NCBI RefSeq assembly: GCF_001425265.1
Contig: NZ_LMEC01000020.1
Coordinates: 706,707-770,706 of the forward strand
Origin: Massilia sp. Root418
GTDB taxonomy: Bacteria > Pseudomonadota > Gammaproteobacteria > Burkholderiales > Burkholderiaceae_D
DNA: 64,000 nt
Direction of reading: 5' to 3'
This document shows positions 34,101-41,830 of this stretch, piece by piece (position 1 is the first letter of the stretch; each line of letters starts with the position of its first letter). The translations under genes were made by a program, and so were the position numbers. Below the pieces are notes generated by a model that saw only the letters and a list, made by a program, of their open reading frames with translations, was not told where the DNA came from and ran no database searches.

Positions 34101-35536
34101 CCATGCGCACCATGGGCATGCTGCAGGCGGTGCTGATCGTGGAAGACGCGGTCGAAGCGGCCGCGCACAGCGTCGGCCTGCCGGCCCACGCTGTGCGGGA
34201 AAAGAACCTGTACGTCCCGGGCGACAAGACGCCCTACGGCGAGCCGCTGCCGTCCTGCTACATGCGCGAAGTGTGGGAATACACCATCGAGAAGTCCGAC
34301 TTCCACGCGCGGCAACGGGCGGTGGACGAGTTCAACGCGAACAACCGCTGGCGCAAGCGCGGCATTTCGCTGCTGCCAGTGAAATACGGCTCCGGCTTCA
34401 ATCTCACTTCGCTGGAACAGGGCGGCGCCCTGATCGAGGTGTACTCGCCGGACGGCGCGGTGCTGGTGCGCCACGGCGGCGTGGAAATGGGACAGGGCCT
34501 GGACACCAAGGTGGCGCAGGTGGTGGCGCTGACGCTGAACGTGCCGATGGCCCTCATCCGCGTGGCCGAGTGCGACACCGCCGTGGTCCCCAACCCTGAA
34601 GGCACGGGTGCCTCGACCGGCACCTCCTTCAACGCCGGCGCGGCCCAGCAGGCCTGCCAGGCGCTGCGCCAGCGGCTGGAAGCGTATTGCCTGCAGTTGC
34701 GGGATGAGATGGGCGAGCCATGGTGCCATGACAAGCAGATCAACTTCTGGGACCACCAGGACGGCTGGCGCACCATGATGCCCCAGCCACACAACGCGCC
34801 GCCAAAACTGATGTGGTCCATCATTGTCGACAGCGCCTTCAACGCGCGCGTGAACCTGTCGGCGCAGGCGCGCATCGCTGTGCCCGGTGGCGAAACGCCC
34901 GACACCGGCCTGACCTTCAAGCAGGTCAGGGACGCAAATGGCGACCTGGTGACGGCGACGGAAGAGGTGGACTATTTCAACGGCTACACCTTCAGCGCCG
35001 CCTGCACCGAGGTCGAGATCGACGTGCTGACGGGCGAAACCACCGTGCTGCGTGCCGACGTGGTGTACGACGCCGGGGTCAGCCTGAATCCGGCCATCGA
35101 CGTGGGCCAGGTGGAAGGCGGCTTCGTGCAGGGCCTGGGCTACGTGCTGAGCGAGGAGCTGAGCTACCAGCCTGCCGACTCGCCGATCACGGCCTCGGCC
35201 ACCCGTCCGGCACCGGGCGCGCTGTACACGGTCAACACCTGGGAATACAAACCGCCGGCAGCGCAATCCATCCCGCTGGAAATGAACGTGATCCTGTTCC
35301 CGCGCGACCTGGCGCCGCAAGCGCCGGACGCGAGCGACCTGCTGTCGTCCAAGGAGATCGGCGAGCCGCCGATGACGCTGGCTGCCACCGCCTTCTTCGC
35401 GGTGAAGAAGGCGGTGCAGGCCGCGCGCGCGGACCGCGGCCACAGCGAGTGGTTCCAGATGGAGTCGCCGGCCACCGTGCAACGGGTGCGCGAAGCCTGC
35501 CTGGTGCAGGGAAAGGACTTGGCGGCAGGCCTCTGA
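31109..35536 (+). CDS. Single-chain molybdenum hydroxylase, xanthine dehydrogenase/aldehyde oxidase family
   Basis: A 1475-residue fusion with the domain order of eukaryotic xanthine dehydrogenase. An N-terminal [2Fe-2S] domain (GCKQGGCGACTVML; Cys52, 57, 60) leads to a helical second [2Fe-2S] domain (QCGFCTPGWVMN, NICRCTGYRP). An FAD domain (about 220-530, VGGNTSIGIYP), the hammerhead domain (about 585-740) and the long molybdopterin part complete it. Gln822 (SQIHFYMET), Arg1000 (SNTSMRTMG) and the catalytic Glu1419 (KEIGEPPM) are conserved. The position following GGYGGK, a glutamate in xanthine dehydrogenases by my alignment, is Cys884. That argues for an aldehyde or non-purine substrate. 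Bacterial versions are usually split into two or three subunits. No XdhC-like chaperone or cofactor gene is adjacent. CAGGA precedes the ATG. Confidence 0.88.
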   Translation: MPDSHDISGASTDLVFYLNGQRVQQRDVDPKMLLADYLRSPDVGLTGTKIGCKQGGCGACTVMLSEWDEASQTVKSSSINSCMRPLAALDGMMVTTVEGTGSVKSEAISTVQKCLAENNGTQCGFCTPGWVMNMTAAIAERGPKPGTKAEIEGLFDGNICRCTGYRPILFGFKKEFASDWNPAVDEKDTMTCIIDPAEAVGEAVPFTLAFPEELRRRARALAFEAPAGRWFRPTTLGEALALLGQYPDRQNVRLVGGNTSIGIYPATVEDPRVFIDLGQVRELRESRAGHGSLHLGAGTRYSELLELLDRQIADTPAGAAALPGLLALRYMAGRTAGTIVRNAATLAGNTMLVVRHGEEGVPFPSDCFTALAALGTDVLAIAPGWEGERRFGLLEFAAQWNSAPELGGGCVLLHYDVPATRDNEYVQTYKTAQRIVNSHSIVNGGMRVRLDADQRVTDAALVLGGISPVACRLPLCEAALLGQPWNESTLGVALEAMGAEVDSIMRRHAAHYAELPDEGNSSSYKRSLCLSYLYKFFIEVAQWRGLPVPEAVRSAGQRSAPQETRGTQAYETEPAEYPANLPYIKMGAYVQATGEAQYVHDIPLPRRGLNGAPVQSTIALGTCSYRVPGVNGPASPAEVLDALRLRFPGVVDYVTAIDVPAAAVIGIGADEPLFAISVEPSACKHGKLPSGYDARAPMLLTGFGQSIGMVLAEDEQEAQEAAWHLQTELCLFAPDPDTPPLLDIPDTKAEREKIVFPDLVPFPTHIWQITREGSTLQWLPQADATQPDPSEPVVAHGVPVPGPDALRVPCTRVSSKQKVGSQIHFYMETQSCVAEVLGDRQLRLHPSTQSPASVQSAACSVIGLASNQVSVQVRRTGGGYGGKCNLSAYASSMAAVAAWKQNRTVRLALLRQVDSAMFGHRHPVLGNYNIAVGDASNPATHGKLLGFQADYWLDGGRTYECSPIVSDCLALRSDTAYNIPNWNCAADVCRTNKTSNTSMRTMGMLQAVLIVEDAVEAAAHSVGLPAHAVREKNLYVPGDKTPYGEPLPSCYMREVWEYTIEKSDFHARQRAVDEFNANNRWRKRGISLLPVKYGSGFNLTSLEQGGALIEVYSPDGAVLVRHGGVEMGQGLDTKVAQVVALTLNVPMALIRVAECDTAVVPNPEGTGASTGTSFNAGAAQQACQALRQRLEAYCLQLRDEMGEPWCHDKQINFWDHQDGWRTMMPQPHNAPPKLMWSIIVDSAFNARVNLSAQARIAVPGGETPDTGLTFKQVRDANGDLVTATEEVDYFNGYTFSAACTEVEIDVLTGETTVLRADVVYDAGVSLNPAIDVGQVEGGFVQGLGYVLSEELSYQPADSPITASATRPAPGALYTVNTWEYKPPAAQSIPLEMNVILFPRDLAPQAPDASDLLSSKEIGEPPMTLAATAFFAVKKAVQAARADRGHSEWFQMESPATVQRVREACLVQGKDLAAGL

Positions 35537-35630
35537 GCCGGATGCGATCACCCCAGCGTGCCGTTCCTCCCGCATGAAAGGAATTGCCCTGCCTTTTGTT
35601 GGCGCGCGGACGGTGCGGCCCGCCGCCGGG

Positions 35631-37172
35631 TCAGGCGGCCAGCGGCGGCGCGGCCGGCACGCCGCTTAGCTGCCGGACGTAGGCGCCGTGCTCCGGCATC
35701 GCTTGCACCGCCCGCGCGATGGTGTCGCGCACCCGGTCAAAATGGGTGCGCAGCGCCTGCAGGTCCATCAGGCCGATCAGCGGATCGTAGGCCTTGGGTG
35801 TGATGCCCAGCCCGGCCATGATGGAAATGTGGGACGACACCAGGAAGCCTTCCGGATCGTAGATCGCCACGCGGCCCGTTTCGCGGAACAGTTCGATCTG
35901 GTGCTGCAGCGTGTCCGGCACCGGCATGGCGGCGCAGTAGCGCCAGAATTCCGAGTCGTCCCGCCGGGTGATCTTGTAGTGCATGACGATAAAGTCGCGC
36001 ACGAATTCGTAGCGCCGCGATACCAGGCGGTTGAACTCGTCCGCCAGCGCGGGCTGGAAGCTGCGGTCCGGGAAGTGCTGCAGCAGCCAGCCCACCGAGT
36101 TTTCAATGATGTTGATGCTGGTCGACTCAAGCGGCTCCAGGAAGCCGCTGGACAGGCCGATGGCCACGCAATTCTTGATCCAGGACTTGCGGCGGCGGCC
36201 CGTGGTAAAGCGCAGCTGGCGCGGCGTGTCGAGCGCGCGCCCGTCCAGGCCGGCGAGCAGCACGCGCGACGCTTCCTCGTCCGAGGTGAAGCCGTTGCAG
36301 TACACATGGCCGTTGCCGGTGCGGTGCTGCAGCGGGATGCGCCAGGTCCAGCCGGCGCTTTGCGCGGTCGAGCGGGTGTAGGGCGTGAGCGGCTCCACCC
36401 GCTCGCACGGCACCGCCTGCGCGCTGTTACAGGGCAGCATGGCGCTCCAGTCGTCATAGCCGGCCTGGTACACGCCTTCGATCAGCAGGCCGCGGAAGCC
36501 CGAGCAGTCGATGAACAGGTCGCCCTCCACCAGGCTGCCGTCGCGCAGCCTGACGCCGGTGATGAAACCGGTTTCCGGATGCTGCTCCACCGCCGTGATC
36601 ATGCCCTCGATGCGCGTCACGCCCCGCTGCACCGCGTAGTCGCGCAGGTAGGCCGCGTACAGCCCGGCGTCGAAGTGGTAGGCGTAGCTGAAGGCGTTGG
36701 TGACGGCGGGCTGGTCGCCGTAAGGCTCCATGAAGCGGTTGGCCCGCGCCATGGCCGTGGCCACCGACCAGTTTTCGTACGAGGGCATGTCCTTGAACTC
36801 GCGCGCCAGCCGCAGCCAGTATATATATGGCGAGCGGTTCTCGATGGCGGGACCGAAGTCGCCGAAGCCGTGGAAGAAGCGGTTGCCGAGGTGGCCCCAG
36901 TCCTTGAACTCGATGCCCAGCTTGAAGGTGGCCTTGGTCTTCCTGGCGAAATCGGCCGGGTCCAGGCCGAGCGCGCGGTTGTAGTAGGCGATGGTGGGCA
37001 GCGTTGCCTCGCCCACGCCGACGGTGCCGATTTCCGGCGACTCCACCAGCACAATCTCGCAGGCCTTGCCCAGCCTGAGCGCCAGCGGCGCGGCCGTCAT
37101 CCAGCCGGCGGTGCCGCCGCCCACGATGACGATCTTGCGGATGGCCAGGTTGCCCTGTTGGTCCATGCTCAT
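35631..37172 (-). CDS. Flavin-dependent (tryptophan) halogenase homologue 1
   Basis: A 513-residue protein of the flavin-dependent halogenase family, which uses reduced FAD, halide and oxygen to halogenate aromatic substrates. The FAD fold (IVIVGGGTAGWMTA) opens the protein. Lys84 in ATFKLGIEF corresponds to the catalytic lysine of PrnA/RebH; GWTWRIPLQ is the family WxWxIP motif; FLEPLESTSI holds the conserved glutamate. All catalytic elements therefore look intact. It is the last gene of a TonB receptor-GH35-GH31 operon and overlaps GH31 by 4 bp. Related genes beside TonB receptors are known in Xanthomonadales and Caulobacter-type bacteria, but their natural substrates are not. No flavin reductase gene is seen in the window. 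Confidence 0.88.
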   Translation of the reverse strand: MSMDQQGNLAIRKIVIVGGGTAGWMTAAPLALRLGKACEIVLVESPEIGTVGVGEATLPTIAYYNRALGLDPADFARKTKATFKLGIEFKDWGHLGNRFFHGFGDFGPAIENRSPYIYWLRLAREFKDMPSYENWSVATAMARANRFMEPYGDQPAVTNAFSYAYHFDAGLYAAYLRDYAVQRGVTRIEGMITAVEQHPETGFITGVRLRDGSLVEGDLFIDCSGFRGLLIEGVYQAGYDDWSAMLPCNSAQAVPCERVEPLTPYTRSTAQSAGWTWRIPLQHRTGNGHVYCNGFTSDEEASRVLLAGLDGRALDTPRQLRFTTGRRRKSWIKNCVAIGLSSGFLEPLESTSINIIENSVGWLLQHFPDRSFQPALADEFNRLVSRRYEFVRDFIVMHYKITRRDDSEFWRYCAAMPVPDTLQHQIELFRETGRVAIYDPEGFLVSSHISIMAGLGITPKAYDPLIGLMDLQALRTHFDRVRDTIARAVQAMPEHGAYVRQLSGVPAAPPLAA

Positions 37173-40054
37173 TTCCCCCGTACGGTGATGGCCTTGCCTT
37201 CGTAGCTGACGGTGTGCTGCACAGTGCCTGCATCGTCCAGCCCCTGCGAGGTGGACATGCCGGGCTTGATGAAGCGCACGCGGAACTCGCGCTTGGCCAC
37301 CATGCCCTTGTACCGGCCGGTGCGCGCGCCTATGGTCACGGTGCCGGTCTTGTCATTGTAGCTGAGCGGGATGCGGCTGAATTCCCCACGCGTGTAGGCA
37401 TTGGTCACGCCGTCGTCCTCGTACAGGCTGAAGCTGCCGTCGGCACCGGTGTAGACGTTCAGCGTGAGCGGCGCATCCGGACGCTCGTCCACGTACTGCG
37501 TTACGGGGCCCATGGGCAGGATGGCGCCGGCCTTCACCAGCACCGGGATACGGCCGTATGGCGCTTTCACGGTGACGGCCGCGCCGCCCTGGTGCACCTC
37601 GCCGGTGTCGAAGTCGTACCAGGAAGCGCCCTTGGGCATGTACACGCTGCGCTCGCGCGCGCCGTACACGTGCACCGGCGCCACCATCAGGCTGTGGCCG
37701 AACAGGTACTGGTCCTTGATGTCCTTCACCTGCTCGTCGGCCGGGAAGTCCATCACCAGGCCGCGCATGATGGTGCCGGAATTGTGGTGCGTGTCCGAGG
37801 CGGTGGCGTAAATATAGGGCATCAGGCGGTAGCGCAGCTTGTTGTACCAGACCATGGAATCGCGCATCTCCGAGCCTTCCGGCGAGATGACGTGGATCTC
37901 GCGCTTGACCACTTCGCCGTGCGAGCGGAACAGCGGGCTGAAGGCGCCGAACTGGAACCAGCGCAGGTTCAGTTCCTGCCACTCCTTCAGGTCCTCCGGC
38001 TTGACCTGCACCGCGCCGGTGCTGCGGTTTTCCTGCGCCGCGCCGATGTCGCCGCCCTGGAAGCGCTCTTCCTGCGCATAGCCGCCGATGTCGTGGGTCC
38101 AGTTCGGAATGCCGGACATGGAGAAGTTCACGCCGGCCGAAATCTGGTCGTACAGGTTGTTCCAGCGCGCCACCGTGTCGCCGCTCCACACCGCCACCGA
38201 ATTGCGCTGGATGCCGGCGAAGCCCGAGCGCGACAGGATGAACTGGCGGGTGTCCGGCTGGTCGCGCCGCAAGCCGTCTATCATGGCCTGGCTGTGCAAC
38301 AGGCTGTAGGGATTGAAGGTGACCTCGCCGGCGCCGTACACGGTAGGCCCGATCAGCTTCTTGAAGTCCTCGGGGCGCGAATTGGACAGCACGTCCGCCT
38401 CGCTGTTGTCCATCCACCAGGCGTCGAAGCCCAGGTCCACCAGCTTGGTCTTGAGCTGGCGATAGTAGATGTCGCGCGCCTCCTGGGTGTAGGGGTCGTA
38501 GTGGCTGTTCTTGTAGCCGGGGCCCACCCAGTCCAGCGCGCCGTCCTCGACGTTCTTGGTCCACATATGGCCCTTGGCGGCGAACTCCTTGTAGTTGTCG
38601 GTGTTCGCGTAGAACTTGCCCCACACGGAGAGCATGATGCGGGCGTTGTTCTTGTGCACCTCGTCCACCATGGCCTTGGGATTCGGGAAGCGCAGCTTGT
38701 CGAAATCATGCGTGCCCCAGCCGTCCTGCGGCCAGTAGAACCAGTCCTGCACGATGGCGTCCAGCGGCCAGCCGCGCTTGCGGTGCTCGCGCACCACCTC
38801 CAGCAATTGTTCCTGGGTTTCGTAGCGCTGGCGCGACTGCCAGAAGCCGTAGGTCCACTTCGGCATCATGGGCGCCTGGCCGGTCAGGTGGCGGTAGCCG
38901 GCGATCACCTTGTCGATGTTCTCGGCGCTGATGACGTGGTAGTTGACCGCCTCGGCCACTTCGGACGACATGGTCAGCGAATGGCGCTCGGCTTCCGGCA
39001 GCGGATCGTTGTGGGTGATGGCGATCATGCCGCCGGACGGTTTCCACTCCAGGTGCAGTTTGACCGGCTTGTCCTTCGCGAAGCTGACTTCGAAGTTGTG
39101 GTACCACGGGTTCCAATCCTGGCGCCACACGTCCAGCACCTGTTTGCCGTCCAGCGTCAGCGTGGCGTAGTCGGACGAGTACAGCTGCATCTTGTGCACG
39201 CCCGGCTTGTCGGTGCTGAGGGTGGCGTCCCACACCACTTTCACGTCCTTCAGCTCCTTCAGCTTGCCCAATTCGCCGGGCCAGTTCTCGGCCACGTCCT
39301 TCAGGTACTGGTAGGCGATGTCCTTCTCGTGGCGGGTGAGCACCAGCTTTCCGCCCACGTAGTAGCGCGCGGTCAGGCCGCCGGGCTTGCCTTCGTCGTC
39401 CACCAGCTTCAGGTCGCGCCCCATGGGGCCATAGGGCTTGGGATCGCCGAAACGGGAGATGGCGTTGTTATCCCACAGCAGGCCGTAGCTCTTGTCCGAC
39501 ACCAGGAAGGGCACCGCCACGTCCATATTGTGCTGGGCCAGCAGCACGTCTTCGCCGTTCAGGTTCATCTGGCCGTTCTGGTGCTGGCCCAGGCCGTAGT
39601 AGGCGTCTTTCGTGCCGTGGTTGAAGCCCTCGGTGATGGCCAGGAAAGGCTTGCCGCCCGCCGTGACAGGCGCCATTTTATTCGCCGCCTGCTTGAGGAA
39701 GACCTTGCCCCCGGCGTCGGCAAACTGCACGTAGCCATTCGCCAGCGACACGGTGGCGGAGATGCGTCCTGCCTTGAGCGTGACGGCATCGCCCTTGCCC
39801 GCCACGGTGAACTTGCAGGCGCACGGCGCTGCCACCGTCATGAGCGACGGCGTGAGACGCTTGCCCGGCTGGTCCACTTTGACGACGTGGATGATGTTGT
39901 CCTTCATGACTTCCAGCCGCACTTCCCTGGCCGGTCCCTGCTCCGGGCGCACCAGTACACCGGTGGCGGTCTTTTCAAAGCTGCCGGCGTGGGCCGGGCC
40001 CCATGCCGCCAGCACCAGCCATGCTGCGGTGCTCAATTTCAGGTTGTTCTGCAT
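37169..40054 (-). CDS. GH31 alpha-xylosidase with PA14 insert
   Basis: A 961-residue exported glycoside hydrolase of GH31. The signal peptide ends near AWGPAHA. The N-terminal beta-sandwich is followed by a catalytic barrel interrupted by a PA14-like domain (about residues 245-345, KPGVHKMQLYSSDYATLTLDGK). That arrangement, and the length, match the xyloglucan-active alpha-xylosidase Xyl31A of Cellvibrio japonicus. The predicted nucleophile is Asp549 (DAWWMDNSEAD) and the acid/base Asp626 (VWSGDTVARW). It would remove xylose from the non-reducing end of xyloglucan oligosaccharides in the periplasm. AAGGAAG precedes the ATG, 16 bp after GH35. The stop overlaps the halogenase start. Confidence 0.9.
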   Translation of the reverse strand: MQNNLKLSTAAWLVLAAWGPAHAGSFEKTATGVLVRPEQGPAREVRLEVMKDNIIHVVKVDQPGKRLTPSLMTVAAPCACKFTVAGKGDAVTLKAGRISATVSLANGYVQFADAGGKVFLKQAANKMAPVTAGGKPFLAITEGFNHGTKDAYYGLGQHQNGQMNLNGEDVLLAQHNMDVAVPFLVSDKSYGLLWDNNAISRFGDPKPYGPMGRDLKLVDDEGKPGGLTARYYVGGKLVLTRHEKDIAYQYLKDVAENWPGELGKLKELKDVKVVWDATLSTDKPGVHKMQLYSSDYATLTLDGKQVLDVWRQDWNPWYHNFEVSFAKDKPVKLHLEWKPSGGMIAITHNDPLPEAERHSLTMSSEVAEAVNYHVISAENIDKVIAGYRHLTGQAPMMPKWTYGFWQSRQRYETQEQLLEVVREHRKRGWPLDAIVQDWFYWPQDGWGTHDFDKLRFPNPKAMVDEVHKNNARIMLSVWGKFYANTDNYKEFAAKGHMWTKNVEDGALDWVGPGYKNSHYDPYTQEARDIYYRQLKTKLVDLGFDAWWMDNSEADVLSNSRPEDFKKLIGPTVYGAGEVTFNPYSLLHSQAMIDGLRRDQPDTRQFILSRSGFAGIQRNSVAVWSGDTVARWNNLYDQISAGVNFSMSGIPNWTHDIGGYAQEERFQGGDIGAAQENRSTGAVQVKPEDLKEWQELNLRWFQFGAFSPLFRSHGEVVKREIHVISPEGSEMRDSMVWYNKLRYRLMPYIYATASDTHHNSGTIMRGLVMDFPADEQVKDIKDQYLFGHSLMVAPVHVYGARERSVYMPKGASWYDFDTGEVHQGGAAVTVKAPYGRIPVLVKAGAILPMGPVTQYVDERPDAPLTLNVYTGADGSFSLYEDDGVTNAYTRGEFSRIPLSYNDKTGTVTIGARTGRYKGMVAKREFRVRFIKPGMSTSQGLDDAGTVQHTVSYEGKAITVRGK

Positions 40055-40070
40055 TCTTGTCTTCCTTGTC

Positions 40071-41744
40071 TCAGTAGGTGCCCATGCGGATTTTCAGTAC
40101 CGTGGGACTGGCCGGCAGGTTGATGCCCCAGTCGGTCTGGTCGCCGTTCCAGTTGCGCTCCATGACCCACTTGCCCGCCGCGTCGAAATGTCCCTCCTCC
40201 ACCCGCGCATACATGGACGGCTTGCCGGCGTTGGCGCCGCTGCCCTCGAAGGCCAGGCGCACGCGCTGTCCGATCACGATGAATTCGTTCTCGCCGATCT
40301 GCGCCAGCGCGGCCCCGCCATTGGGCGACTCGGTGCCGGCTGGGAAGTCCTGCTTACCCGTCCCGGCTTCCGGCCTGGGGTCCACCACGGGCCCGAACTG
40401 CCACTGGCGGAAGGACGCGGTGACTTTCCAGTTTTTCAGCGCTACGCTTTGCGGCGTGCGCGCATCGCTCTCGGCGATGCCGTGGGTGCGTCCTTCCAGC
40501 GACCACTGCGCCCATAGCTGCGCCATGGGGCGGAAGGCCGCATAGATACGGCCGAACGGTTCAACCATGGTCTTGTCGGTGGCCTTTGCGCCCAGCGGGT
40601 AGTTGGTGTATTCCGCGTAGTCGATGCCGAAGGGCGCCACGCCGATCGCGCCGCGTCCCAGGATCTGGTAGATGTAGCGCGCATAGCCGGGCGCGTTGCC
40701 CATTTCAGGCACGAACAGCGCATTGTCCGCGCGCTGGAACAGGCCCAGCGTGGCGTCCACCTTGGCCGACTCCGGCGAGTACAGGTCCGGCCCGGCAATG
40801 TCGATATGCGGCGCGGCGGCCTTGTAGATGTCGATCACGTCGAAGGTCGGGCCGCCGCTGGCGAAGTTGCCCTTCCACGGCGCCATCGGCTCCAGCGGAT
40901 CGCGCAGCGCATTGTTGACGAACATCGGCAAGTCATACACCGCCCGTCCCGCCCTGGCCACCTGCTCGATATAGCTGGCGACGGCATAAGCGTGGAAATA
41001 TTCGTCGGCGTAGGCGCCGTACACATCGGACCAGCTGCCGCTGGCTGCGCCGGCCACTGAAGGTGGCGCCTTCTTGCGCGCCAGGACGGCCGCCGGCACC
41101 GGCTGGCGGAACGCCGCCTCGCCCATGGGGCTGAAATCGCGCACGGTGCCGTAGGTGCCTACCTCGTTCTCCACCTGCACCATGATCACGGTACGGTGCG
41201 CCTCGTCTATTGTTTTAAGGTGCGCCATCAGCGCGGTGAACGCGCGCGTGTCGGCCTTCAGGGTCTGTTCACCCAGCGGCGACAGGCAATAGCTGTTCTT
41301 GCCGTCCTTGCCGACCATGCGCGGAAAGCGCTGGTTGTTGAAGCGCACCCATTCCGGCGCGTACTGCGGGCCGGTGTTCTTCCAGGTGCCGAACCACAGC
41401 AGCACCAGGCGCACCTTGTGCTGGCGCGCCTGCGCCACCAGCGTGTCGACGTAGCTGAAATCGAACTTGCCTTCGGCCGGCTCCAGCTGTTCCCACGCCA
41501 CCGGGATTTCCAGCGTGTTGGCGTGCGCGTCCTTCACGGCGGCCCAGACCTTGTGCAGCGCGGCCGGGTAATTGCTGGAATTGTGCGCCTGCGCACCAAG
41601 CACGGTGTAGGGCCGGCCGTCCACGATCAGCGCGTGGCGCCCATCCTTCTGGACCAGCTGGGGAATCGGGACGGCGGCGCCGGCCTGCGCGGAGGCAAAC
41701 GCCAGCGCACACAGCACGGCTAAGAGATTGGCGGTTTTCTTCAT
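40071..41744 (-). CDS. GH35 beta-galactosidase with DUF5597 C-terminal domain
   Basis: A 557-residue exported enzyme. The signal peptide MKKTANLLAVLCALAFASAQAGA precedes a catalytic barrel beginning GRPYTVLGAQAHNSS. Predicted acid/base is Glu194 (MVQVENEVGTYG) and nucleophile Glu347 (LFVPEMGN). The C-terminal region (from about residue 400) looks like the DUF5597 beta-domain of Bgl35A-type enzymes, which remove galactose from xyloglucan side chains. Its position between the TonB receptor and a PA14-GH31 repeats the known Cellvibrio xyloglucan gene set. Other GH35/GH42-like activities are possible. The receptor-GH35 gap of 86 bp holds a perfect hairpin. Confidence 0.88.
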   Translation of the reverse strand: MKKTANLLAVLCALAFASAQAGAAVPIPQLVQKDGRHALIVDGRPYTVLGAQAHNSSNYPAALHKVWAAVKDAHANTLEIPVAWEQLEPAEGKFDFSYVDTLVAQARQHKVRLVLLWFGTWKNTGPQYAPEWVRFNNQRFPRMVGKDGKNSYCLSPLGEQTLKADTRAFTALMAHLKTIDEAHRTVIMVQVENEVGTYGTVRDFSPMGEAAFRQPVPAAVLARKKAPPSVAGAASGSWSDVYGAYADEYFHAYAVASYIEQVARAGRAVYDLPMFVNNALRDPLEPMAPWKGNFASGGPTFDVIDIYKAAAPHIDIAGPDLYSPESAKVDATLGLFQRADNALFVPEMGNAPGYARYIYQILGRGAIGVAPFGIDYAEYTNYPLGAKATDKTMVEPFGRIYAAFRPMAQLWAQWSLEGRTHGIAESDARTPQSVALKNWKVTASFRQWQFGPVVDPRPEAGTGKQDFPAGTESPNGGAALAQIGENEFIVIGQRVRLAFEGSGANAGKPSMYARVEEGHFDAAGKWVMERNWNGDQTDWGINLPASPTVLKIRMGTY

Positions 41745-41776
41745 GGACTGTGAAAAGTTGGCGGAACAAGCGGATA

Positions 41777-41810
41777 GGCCTCCCGCAACCCGATGCGGTT
41801 GCGGGAGGCC
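41777..41810. repeat. Perfect 14-bp intercistronic hairpin between TonB receptor and GH35
   Basis: GGCCTCCCGCAACC and its exact complement flank a six-base loop. No T-tract follows on either strand. In the receptor-GH35-GH31-halogenase transcript it would be a strong stem-loop, perhaps an RNA-stability or attenuation element. Confidence 0.85.
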
Positions 41811-41830
41811 CTGCCGCGGACTGCTTACGC

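Noticed and set aside
33548..35575. A 675-codon minus frame inside the molybdenum hydroxylase gene
   Set aside because: It is antisense shadow with His/Arg-rich composition; the + strand protein carries all cofactor motifs.
37214..40123. A 969-codon open frame antisense to the PA14-containing GH31 gene
   Set aside because: The translation is low-complexity, His/Val/Arg-rich and without domains, the usual shadow of a GC-rich gene; GH31 on the other strand has full family signatures.
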